A DNA stretch of 56,556 nt from an uncultured Prevotellaceae bacterium (GTDB taxonomy: Bacteria; Bacteroidota; Bacteroidia; Bacteroidales; Bacteroidaceae). Positions 41,794-49,144 of the stretch are shown one piece after another. Position 1 is the first letter of the stretch. Every line of letters starts with the position of its first letter. The position numbers were made by a program, and so were the translations under genes. The stretch spans positions 1-56,556 of the forward strand of contig ONQT01000009.1 in NCBI GenBank assembly GCA_900320045.1. Direction: 5' to 3'. The notes under the pieces are model-generated. The model had not been told where the DNA came from, did not search any database, and worked only from the letters and a program-made list of their open reading frames with translations.

Positions 41794-44289
41794 ATGATGA
41801 AGAACTGGAAAGCATGGTTGCCGGATGTGCTGATGGTCATCCTGTTTGTTGCTATATCGTTTGCCTACTTTTTTCCTGCCGATATAGAAGGAAGGGTGCT
41901 GTACCGCCACGATGCCTCTGCGGGACGTGGTGCCGGTGAGGAGGCCAAGGAGTACTACCAGCGGACGGGAGAGCGAACACGCTGGACCAATGCGCTGTTC
42001 GGCGGTATGCCGACGTACCAGCTGGCACCGTCGTATAGCTCGACGGAGTTGTTGGGCGACGCCTCGACAATCTATCACCTTGGATTACCCGAGAACGTGT
42101 GGTATGTATTCGTGTACCTGTTGGGCTTCTATATCCTGCTGCGTGCCTTCGACTTCCGTGCCTATCTTGCAGCCCTGGGTTCCATCATCTGGGCGTTCTC
42201 CAGCTACTTCTTCATCATCATTGCCGCTGGACATATCTGGAAGGTGATGGCACTGGCCTATCTGCCGCCGATGATTGCCGGTGTTGTGCTGGCTTTTCGG
42301 GGCAAATACCTCTGGGGCATGTTGGTAGCAGCAGTCTTCGGTGCCTTTGAAGTGTTGGCCAACCACGTGCAGATGACCTACTATTACCTGTTCGTCATCT
42401 TGGGAATGGTCATTGCATTTTGCATCGACGGCCTGCGAAAGAAACAATACCAGCATCTGGCGAAGGCTACTGCAGCATGTCTGGCTGCTGCAGCCATTGC
42501 CATCGCGCTGAACCTGTCGAACCTGTATCATACTTGGCAGTACGGCCAGGAGTCGATGCGCGGCAAGAGCGAGTTGGTGAAACAGAATGCTGAGAACCAG
42601 ACGAACAGCGGACTGGACCGCGACTATATCACGCAGTGGAGCTACGGAATTGACGAGACGTGGACGCTACTGATTCCGAATGCCAAGGGCGGTTCGCACC
42701 ATATTCACCTGAGCGACGAGAAGAAGGCGATGGAGAAGTGCGACCCCGAGCTGGCTCAGTATGTCGGCCAATGGTATCTGTACTGGGGCGATCAGCCCTT
42801 TACTGCCGGCCCTGTCTATGTTGGTGCTTTCGTACTGATGCTTTTCATCCTGGGACTGTTCATCGTCAAAGGCCCGTTGAAGTGGGCTTTGCTAATCGTT
42901 ACCATCCTGTCTGTCCTGTTATCGTGGGGACGCAACTTCATGCCGTTTACCGACTTCTTCATCGACTATGTGCCGATGTATGCTAAGTTCCGCACGGTAT
43001 CGTCCATCCTTGTCATTGCTGAGTTTACCATTCCTCTCCTGGCCATGCTGGCGCTGAAAGAGTGGCTGAACCCAGACCGGGAAACCGTTCGGGTGCGGAA
43101 ATGGCCGCTGTGGGTGGCATACGGTCTTACTGCCGGTCTGGCAGCTCTCTTTGCCCTGATGCCCACCGCTTTCTTTGACTTTACGTCCTACAACGACACG
43201 GCACAGTTGAAGAGCATGTTGCCCGAGGAGTATCTGGGCACGTTCATAGAGAACATTAGCAAGGTGCGTATGGAAGTCTTCACGGCCGACTGCTGGCGTA
43301 CGGTGCTGGTTGTCACGTTAGGAACCGCCACCTTATTATTATATAGGTATCAGAAGCTGCGTGCCTCGTGGACGATAGCTTTGTTGACGGTGCTGTGTCT
43401 GGTTGACATGTGGCAGGTCAACAAGCGTTACCTGAACGACGCGATGTTCGTATCGCAGAGCGTTCGCGAGGAGCCCATGCCCAAGTCGGCAGCCATTGAC
43501 CATATCCTGCAGGACCAGTCGCCCGACTATCGTGTGTTGAATCTGGCCTCGGATACCTTCAACGAGAACGAGACCTCGTTCTATCTGAAGAGCATTGGCG
43601 GCTATCATGCAGCCAAACTGCGCCGCTATCAGGAACTGGCCGATGCCTATATCCGTCCGGAAATCAATCGGTTGGGCAAGGCCTTCAACGAGGCTGCCGG
43701 CGATATGACCAAGGTGAACGGCGACAGCGTCTTCCCCGTACTGAACATGCTGAACACGAAGTACTTCATCATTCCCTTGCAGAGTCAGACCACCGTACCT
43801 CTGGAGAATCCCTATACTTATGGCAATGCCTGGTTTGTGGACCGCCTGTACTATGTTGACAATGCCAATCAGGAGTTGGACAAGGTCGGTCAGCTGGCGC
43901 TCCGCCATGAGGCCGTTGCCGATAAGAAGTTCGAGGAGCAGTTAGGACAGGCTGTTGAGCAGGACACGCTGAGCGTGGTGCAACTGACAGCCTACGAGCC
44001 TAATCAGCTGACGTACGAGGTGAATTCCGACAAGGGCGGTGTCGTGGTGTTCTCGGAAATTTACTATCCGGGTTGGACGGCTACGATAGACGGTGAAGAG
44101 GCTGAGCTGGGCCGCGTGGACTATGTGCTGCGAGCCCTGCAGGTGAAACCCGGCAAGCACGAGGTGGTGCTGAGTTTCTTCCCCAAGAGCATCGACCGCA
44201 CCGAGACCATTGCCTACCTGGCCTATGGCGTGCTGGCGCTTATTCTAATGTTATTGGTGTGGACTGAGTTTCGTCGTCGGCGTGCATAA
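41794..44289 (+). CDS. YfhO-family polytopic membrane protein
   Basis: This 831-residue inner-membrane protein has about 12-13 helices, a large extracytoplasmic C-terminal domain, and a final helix (TIAYLAYGVLALILMLLVWTEFRRR). RHDASAGRGAGEE near the N-terminus, FSSYFFIIIAAGHIWKVMALAYLPP, and GGVVVFSEIYYPGWTATIDGEEA close to the end are typical of YfhO proteins. These share the GT-C glycosyltransferase-like fold, and some relatives glycosylate lipoteichoic or envelope polymers; no donor or acceptor can be assigned here. ATG 41794 is chosen just before the first hydrophobic region. Its 3' end overlaps the converging fucP gene by 50 nt. Confidence 0.85.
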   Translation: MMKNWKAWLPDVLMVILFVAISFAYFFPADIEGRVLYRHDASAGRGAGEEAKEYYQRTGERTRWTNALFGGMPTYQLAPSYSSTELLGDASTIYHLGLPENVWYVFVYLLGFYILLRAFDFRAYLAALGSIIWAFSSYFFIIIAAGHIWKVMALAYLPPMIAGVVLAFRGKYLWGMLVAAVFGAFEVLANHVQMTYYYLFVILGMVIAFCIDGLRKKQYQHLAKATAACLAAAAIAIALNLSNLYHTWQYGQESMRGKSELVKQNAENQTNSGLDRDYITQWSYGIDETWTLLIPNAKGGSHHIHLSDEKKAMEKCDPELAQYVGQWYLYWGDQPFTAGPVYVGAFVLMLFILGLFIVKGPLKWALLIVTILSVLLSWGRNFMPFTDFFIDYVPMYAKFRTVSSILVIAEFTIPLLAMLALKEWLNPDRETVRVRKWPLWVAYGLTAGLAALFALMPTAFFDFTSYNDTAQLKSMLPEEYLGTFIENISKVRMEVFTADCWRTVLVVTLGTATLLLYRYQKLRASWTIALLTVLCLVDMWQVNKRYLNDAMFVSQSVREEPMPKSAAIDHILQDQSPDYRVLNLASDTFNENETSFYLKSIGGYHAAKLRRYQELADAYIRPEINRLGKAFNEAAGDMTKVNGDSVFPVLNMLNTKYFIIPLQSQTTVPLENPYTYGNAWFVDRLYYVDNANQELDKVGQLALRHEAVADKKFEEQLGQAVEQDTLSVVQLTAYEPNQLTYEVNSDKGGVVVFSEIYYPGWTATIDGEEAELGRVDYVLRALQVKPGKHEVVLSFFPKSIDRTETIAYLAYGVLALILMLLVWTEFRRRRA

Positions 44290-45592
44290 CACGGTAGCGC
44301 ATGTACGAGCGGTGTCCGTACCAGACGACGACACCCAGACAAAGCAGCGGGACTATAAACGAAACATTGGTGCTGGGCAGTCCCAGTAGCGAGATGTTCG
44401 ACTGCATGACGGCTGCTTGTATTGGCGGGAAGAATGCACCGCCCAAAATGGCCATGATGAGTCCCGCACCGGCTATCTTGATGTTCTCGCCGACGTTGAC
44501 GAGGGCAATGCCGTAGATGGTAGGGAACATCAATGACAGGCAGATGCTGACGACAACGAGACAATAGATGCCGTCACGGTCGGTAAACAGCATAACGCCC
44601 AGTACTGCCGTCATTGCCACGATGCCCATGAAGGACAGCATGCGACTGGGCGAGAATTTTCGCATCAGTCCTGTGCAGACGAAGCGGCCGACAGCAAAGC
44701 ATGCCAGTGCAGCCACATTGTATTTCTGCGACAACACCTCGGCAGCCTGTTCCGTCATCCCTTCGGCAGTAAAGACCCTCATCCCATACTGAATGATAAA
44801 CGTCCAGCAGCACACCTGTGCTCCGACGTAGAAGAACTCTGCCATTACCCCTTCGCGATAGGACGGGTTGCGCAGCAGGTCCCTCAGAATGGTCAGCGTA
44901 TTCCGTGAGGTATGGATGTCCGTATCCTTCGGCATCTTGAGCAGCACCATCAGCACCAGCATAATGACGACGACGGCACCGATGTAGATATAGGGTTGTA
45001 TGAGTATTCCCAGGTCGTGTTCCTTGATGACGTCGAACTGATACTGCGGCAGTTTCATGCGTATCGTGGTGTCCATAGGACTGATACGCGACTGGACTGA
45101 CATGGCCACCAGCATGCCGATAACCGAACCCAGCGCATTGAAGGCCTGCGCACCGTTCAGACGCTGGATGGCGTGGCGCTTGCTGCCCAGACTGTAGATG
45201 TAGGGGTTGCATGATACCTCAAGGAACGACAGGCCGCAGGTCAGTATGAAGTATGCTGACAGGAATGGATAGAAGGTGCCAACCCAGTGTGCGGGAATGA
45301 AGGTCAGCGCACCGACGGCATAGAGCCCCAGACCGACGATGATGCCCCATTTGTAGTTGAACTTCTGGATGAACATGGCGGCAGGGAATGCCAGGCAGAA
45401 GTATCCCAGATTAAACACTACCGGAACCAACGAGGCCTCAGTCGTGCTGATGCGGAATATCTTGGAGAAGGTATTTACCATCGGTGTCGTTACGTTGTTG
45501 GCAAATCCCCACAGGGCAAAGCAGGCGGTAATGAGCACCCACGCCGTCAGGTATTTCTTGTTCTCAATATGGAAAAAATCTTCCGTAATCAT
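44240..45592 (-). CDS. fucP: L-fucose:H+ symporter-type MFS transporter
   Basis: This 450-residue, 12-helix major facilitator resembles FucP: FALWGFANNVTTPMVNTFSKIF at the first helix, LSFLEVSCNPYIYSLG, RLNGAQAFNALGSVIG, and VGAQVCCWTFIIQY. Proton-driven uptake of L-fucose is the best call, and the divergent neighbour is fkp, which uses L-fucose. The long insert between helices 5 and 6 (DTTIRMKLPQYQFDVIKEHD) is a Bacteroidales feature. It overlaps the YfhO-like gene by 50 nt at the 3' end. The -7 box at 45626-45633 leaves a leader of about 27 nt. Confidence 0.88.
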   Translation of the reverse strand: MITEDFFHIENKKYLTAWVLITACFALWGFANNVTTPMVNTFSKIFRISTTEASLVPVVFNLGYFCLAFPAAMFIQKFNYKWGIIVGLGLYAVGALTFIPAHWVGTFYPFLSAYFILTCGLSFLEVSCNPYIYSLGSKRHAIQRLNGAQAFNALGSVIGMLVAMSVQSRISPMDTTIRMKLPQYQFDVIKEHDLGILIQPYIYIGAVVVIMLVLMVLLKMPKDTDIHTSRNTLTILRDLLRNPSYREGVMAEFFYVGAQVCCWTFIIQYGMRVFTAEGMTEQAAEVLSQKYNVAALACFAVGRFVCTGLMRKFSPSRMLSFMGIVAMTAVLGVMLFTDRDGIYCLVVVSICLSLMFPTIYGIALVNVGENIKIAGAGLIMAILGGAFFPPIQAAVMQSNISLLGLPSTNVSFIVPLLCLGVVVWYGHRSYMRYRVMHADDETQSTPITLE

Positions 45593-45625
45593 TGTATTAG
45601 GTAGCTATTGATGTACATTTGGCTG

Positions 45626-45633
45626 CAAAATTA
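45626..45633 (-). promoter_or_regulatory. -7 box of fucP
   Basis: CAAAATTA reads TAATTTTG on the minus strand. It is arranged back to back with the fkp promoter, 44 nt apart, so a shared fucose regulator is possible but no operator was seen. Confidence 0.5.
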
Positions 45634-45677
45634 CAAAATATTTGGTAATAACGCGTTGAAAATCGCTAATTATTTTG

Positions 45678-45685
45678 TAATTTTG
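45678..45685 (+). promoter_or_regulatory. -7 box of fkp, probably leaderless
   Basis: TAATTTTG ends 5 nt before the first ATG (45691), so transcription should start at or within a few nucleotides of the start codon. TTGA lies about 19 nt upstream. Confidence 0.55.
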
Positions 45686-45690
45686 CACAC

Positions 45691-48285
45691 ATGATGAAGA
45701 AACTTCTATCCTTACCACCCAATTTGGTGGATTGTTTTCATGAAGTGACAGGCTTGTCGCGCGAAGAATATTTCTGTACCCATGACCCCATAGGCCATAA
45801 GTTAGGGTCGGGTGGTGGAACCACCTGGCTGTTGCAGCAGGCGTATGCAAGTGAACAGGGAACAGAGAAAAGTGAAACAGACTTTGACCACTGGCTGGCG
45901 CAGGAGAAACGCATCATCCTGCATGCCGGCGGACGCAGCCAGCGTCTGCCGTCCTATGCCATCAGCAGCAAGGTGCTGACACCTATTCCCGTCTTCCGCT
46001 GGGAGCGTGGACAGCAGTTGTCGCAGACGCTCCTCGACTTGCAGTTGCCGCTCTACGAGCGACTGATGGAACTGGCTCCGAAGCGTCTGACAACGATGAT
46101 TGTCAGCGGCGACGTCTATATCCGTGCTGCCGAGCGCATCGGACAGATTCCCGAGGCCGACGTGGTGTGCTACGGCTTGTGGCTCGACGCCTCCATCGCC
46201 AAGGATCATGGCGTCTTCGTCAGCGACCGCCGGACGCCCGGCGTGCTGAAGCAGATGCTGCAGAAGCCCAGCGTCGAGCGGTTGGCCGAATTGCAGAAGG
46301 ACCATTTCTACCTGACGGACATCGGCATCTGGCTGCTCAGCGACCGTGCCGTGCAGCTGCTCATGAGGCGGTCGATGGATGCTGGGGGAACCGGCATCCG
46401 CGAATATGACCTGTACTCCGATTTCGGCTGCGCCTTGGGTGCTGAGCCGACCATCAACGACCCTGAGTTGAAGGCGCTGTCGGTAGCCATCGTGCCGCTG
46501 CCGGGTGGCGAGTTCTACCATTTCGGAACCTCGCGCGAGATGATTTCCTCGACGCTGGCTATTCAGAATATCGTCAACGACCAGCGCGACATCATGCACC
46601 ACGACCGTAAGCCGCACCCCAGCATCTTCGTTCAGAACGCAGAGATAGGCTTTAAGTTTACGGAGCAGAACTATAACATCTGGATAGAAAACAGCTACGT
46701 CGGTGCCGACTGGACGCTGACGCACGACAATGTAGTGACCGGTGTGCCCAAGAACGACTGGGCGCTGACGCTGCAACCCGGCGAGTGCATCGACGTGGTG
46801 CCTGTCGGCGAGGACGGCTACGAAGTGCGCCGCTACCATATCGACGACCGCGTGAATAGCGACGAGCTGGCCACGAAGGCCAATCTGCCGCGACTCTTTG
46901 CCCAGCGCCGACAGTTGCGCAACAGCAACTGGCCTGCCTTGGCCAAGAACTGGCAGCACAGCGTGTTCTACCAGCTCGACCTGGACGATGCCTCCCGCCA
47001 GTTCCGCGAGCAGCAGTTGCCCTTGCCGGCTCCGTTGCCCGCTGATGCACCGCTTATGACGCGCATTCACGACGCCATGTTCCGTGACGACAGCGACAAG
47101 GCCTTCAGCCTGTTGCGCGAAGGACTGACCGAGCGGGCATTGGCCGAACGGCAGTCACCGAGGCTCTCCGTCTATCCCGACCAGATTGTCTGGGGCCGTT
47201 CACCGGTACGCATCGATTTGGCAGGCGGTTGGACAGACACTCCGCCGTACTGTCTGATGGAAGGCGGACAGGTGGTGAATATTGCCATCGAACTGAATGG
47301 TCAGCCGCCGTTGCAGGCATACGTCAAGCCCTGTCGCGACTTCCATGTCGTGCTGCGCAGCATCGACCTCGGCGCCATGGAACTGGTGGAGAGCTACGAG
47401 CAGCTGGCCGATTATAATAAGGTGGGCTCACCGTTCTCCATTCCCAAGGCAGCATTGGCGCTGGCAGGCTTCCTGCCCGGCTTCTCGGCTGAGCAATATC
47501 CGTCGCTGAAGGTACAACTGGAGGCCTTTGGCTGCGGCATCGAACTGACACTCTTGTCGGCCATTCCTGCCGGCAGCGGACTGGGTACGAGCAGCATTCT
47601 TGCTTCTACCGTCTTAGGAGCTGTCAGCGACTTTTGCTCATTGGCGTGGGACAAGGCCGAGATAGGCCGGCGCACCCTGGTGCTCGAACAACTGCTCACC
47701 ACCGGCGGCGGTTGGCAGGATCAGTTCGGCGGTGTGCTGGGCGGTGTTAAACTCTTGGAGACTCCCCGCGGCTTCGACCAGAACCCCTTGGTACGCTGGT
47801 TGCCCGACGATGTCTATACCCAGCCCGAATACCAGCAATGCCACTTGCTCTACTATACCGGCATCACCCGTACTGCCAAGAAGATTCTGGGCGAGATCGT
47901 GCGCCGCATGTTCCTCAACCACGGTGGCGAAATCCGACAGTTGCGCGCCATGAAGGCCCATGCTGCCGATATGTATGAGGCTATCCAGCGACAGGACTTC
48001 CTGGAGATGGGACGCCTGATTCGCAAGACGTGGCAGCAGAACCAGCAGATAGACAGCGGCACCAATCCCGACAGCGTGCGTCGCATCACCGACCTGGTGG
48101 ACGACCTCTGCCTGGGTTACAAGTTGCCAGGAGCCGGTGGCGGCGGTTATCTGTATATGGTGGCCAAGGATCCCGAGGCTGCTGCCCGCATCAAGCAGAT
48201 TCTGCACGAGCATCCCACCAATGCCAACGCCCGTTTCGTGGAGATGACGCTCTCGAAGAAAGGCCTGCAGGTCTCAAGAAGTTAA
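45691..48285 (+). CDS. fkp: Bifunctional fucokinase / GDP-fucose pyrophosphorylase
   Basis: Fkp converts L-fucose to fucose-1-phosphate and then GDP-fucose, for fucosylating capsule and glycoproteins. The N-terminal pyrophosphorylase half has GHKLGSGGGTTWLLQ and ILHAGGRSQRLPSYAISSK; the C-terminal GHMP-kinase half has WGRSPVRIDLAGGWTDTPPY, IPAGSGLGTSSILAS, and GAGGGGYLYMVAKDP. At 864 residues it is about 85 shorter than Bacteroides fragilis Fkp (949). The missing piece lies between the halves near residue 380-390, where the sequence passes from YEVRRYHIDD directly into ANLPRLFAQRR. It is divergent from fucP; the GSCFA gene follows 27 nt later. Confidence 0.96.
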   Translation: MMKKLLSLPPNLVDCFHEVTGLSREEYFCTHDPIGHKLGSGGGTTWLLQQAYASEQGTEKSETDFDHWLAQEKRIILHAGGRSQRLPSYAISSKVLTPIPVFRWERGQQLSQTLLDLQLPLYERLMELAPKRLTTMIVSGDVYIRAAERIGQIPEADVVCYGLWLDASIAKDHGVFVSDRRTPGVLKQMLQKPSVERLAELQKDHFYLTDIGIWLLSDRAVQLLMRRSMDAGGTGIREYDLYSDFGCALGAEPTINDPELKALSVAIVPLPGGEFYHFGTSREMISSTLAIQNIVNDQRDIMHHDRKPHPSIFVQNAEIGFKFTEQNYNIWIENSYVGADWTLTHDNVVTGVPKNDWALTLQPGECIDVVPVGEDGYEVRRYHIDDRVNSDELATKANLPRLFAQRRQLRNSNWPALAKNWQHSVFYQLDLDDASRQFREQQLPLPAPLPADAPLMTRIHDAMFRDDSDKAFSLLREGLTERALAERQSPRLSVYPDQIVWGRSPVRIDLAGGWTDTPPYCLMEGGQVVNIAIELNGQPPLQAYVKPCRDFHVVLRSIDLGAMELVESYEQLADYNKVGSPFSIPKAALALAGFLPGFSAEQYPSLKVQLEAFGCGIELTLLSAIPAGSGLGTSSILASTVLGAVSDFCSLAWDKAEIGRRTLVLEQLLTTGGGWQDQFGGVLGGVKLLETPRGFDQNPLVRWLPDDVYTQPEYQQCHLLYYTGITRTAKKILGEIVRRMFLNHGGEIRQLRAMKAHAADMYEAIQRQDFLEMGRLIRKTWQQNQQIDSGTNPDSVRRITDLVDDLCLGYKLPGAGGGGYLYMVAKDPEAAARIKQILHEHPTNANARFVEMTLSKKGLQVSRS

Positions 48286-48292
48286 GCGATTT

Positions 48293-48308
48293 CGAAATAT
48301 CGAAACAG
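48293..48308. repeat. Octamer pair CGAAATAT / CGAAACAG
   Basis: Two tandem octamers of the family seen at 38056, in the fkp-GSCFA gap. Confidence 0.55.
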
Positions 48309-48312
48309 CCCC

Positions 48313-49131
48313 ATGGAATTCCGTACAATCGTTGACATCCCGAAAGCCGACTTTGCGATACAGCCCTGTGAGGAGGTGCTGCTCGTGGGGTCGTGCTTTG
48401 CCGATGGGATAGGGGAGCGTTTCCGTGCGGCGGGCTTTCCCGCCACGGTGAACCCCTACGGCACGATGTATAACCCAGTCAGTGTGCTGCATACCATTGA
48501 GCGTTACGACGGGAAACCGCACCTCGTCTTTATCACGCTGGGCACCAACCACGTCTATCGGCTGAAGGAGACCGGCGAGATTGTGGACAACTGCGAGAAG
48601 CGTCCGCAGCGATTGTTTCAGGAGGAAGAATTGTCTGTGGAGCAATGTTGCGAAGCCCTACAGCAATGCGTCGCCCTGCTGCAACAGCGCACCCCTGATG
48701 TCCGCATCGTCTTTACCATCAGCCCCATCCGCTACCGCAAGTACGGCTACCACGAGTCGCAGCTCTCCAAGGGCACCCTGCTCCTCGCCGTTTCCCGACT
48801 CACCTCTGACCTCTCACCTCTGACCTCTTACCTCTATTACTTTCCCGCTTACGAAATCTTCATGGACGAGTTGCGCGACTATCGCTTCTATGCTTCCGAC
48901 ATGCTGCACCCCTCCGAACAGGCCGTCGACTATGTCTGGGAGCGGCTCGTCGACGCATGGTTCTCGCCGGCGGCGAAGACATTTCTTGCCGAGTGGCATC
49001 CTTTGCAACAAGTCCTGCAGCACCGTCCCTTCAACCCCGATTCCGACGAATATCGGCAGTTGATGGATAAAACTATGTTAAAAGTCGGTGAGTTACGGAA
49101 AAAATATCCTACCTTTGTACTCCCGAAATGA
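48313..49131 (+). CDS. GSCFA domain-containing protein
   Basis: This 272-residue protein carries the eponymous motif in LLVGSCFADGIGERF (residues about 22-37), where the Ser is the likely nucleophile of an SGNH/GDSL-like hydrolase. LVFITLGTNHVYR and, near the end, ASDMLHPSEQAVDYVWERL (a D-x2-H pair) complete the SGNH-type triad. The substrate is unknown; placement beside fkp hints at glycan deacylation, which is inference. Residues about 164-175 (LTSDLSPLTSYLY) are encoded by five ACCTCTN heptamers. The 3' end carries the promoter of murF-alr. Confidence 0.88.
   Translation: MEFRTIVDIPKADFAIQPCEEVLLVGSCFADGIGERFRAAGFPATVNPYGTMYNPVSVLHTIERYDGKPHLVFITLGTNHVYRLKETGEIVDNCEKRPQRLFQEEELSVEQCCEALQQCVALLQQRTPDVRIVFTISPIRYRKYGYHESQLSKGTLLLAVSRLTSDLSPLTSYLYYFPAYEIFMDELRDYRFYASDMLHPSEQAVDYVWERLVDAWFSPAAKTFLAEWHPLQQVLQHRPFNPDSDEYRQLMDKTMLKVGELRKKYPTFVLPK
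48802..48836. repeat. Heptamer array ACCTCTN x5 in the GSCFA gene
   Basis: ACCTCTG, ACCTCTC, ACCTCTG, ACCTCTT, ACCTCTA in tandem, translated in frame. A change of one unit would shift the frame. Confidence 0.9.
49110..49117 (+). promoter_or_regulatory. -7 box of murF-alr inside the end of the GSCFA gene
   Basis: TACCTTTG lies within the last codons of the GSCFA gene, about 27 nt before ATG 49145. The -33 region is weak. Confidence 0.55.
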
Positions 49132-49144
49132 CAAAAATACGACA

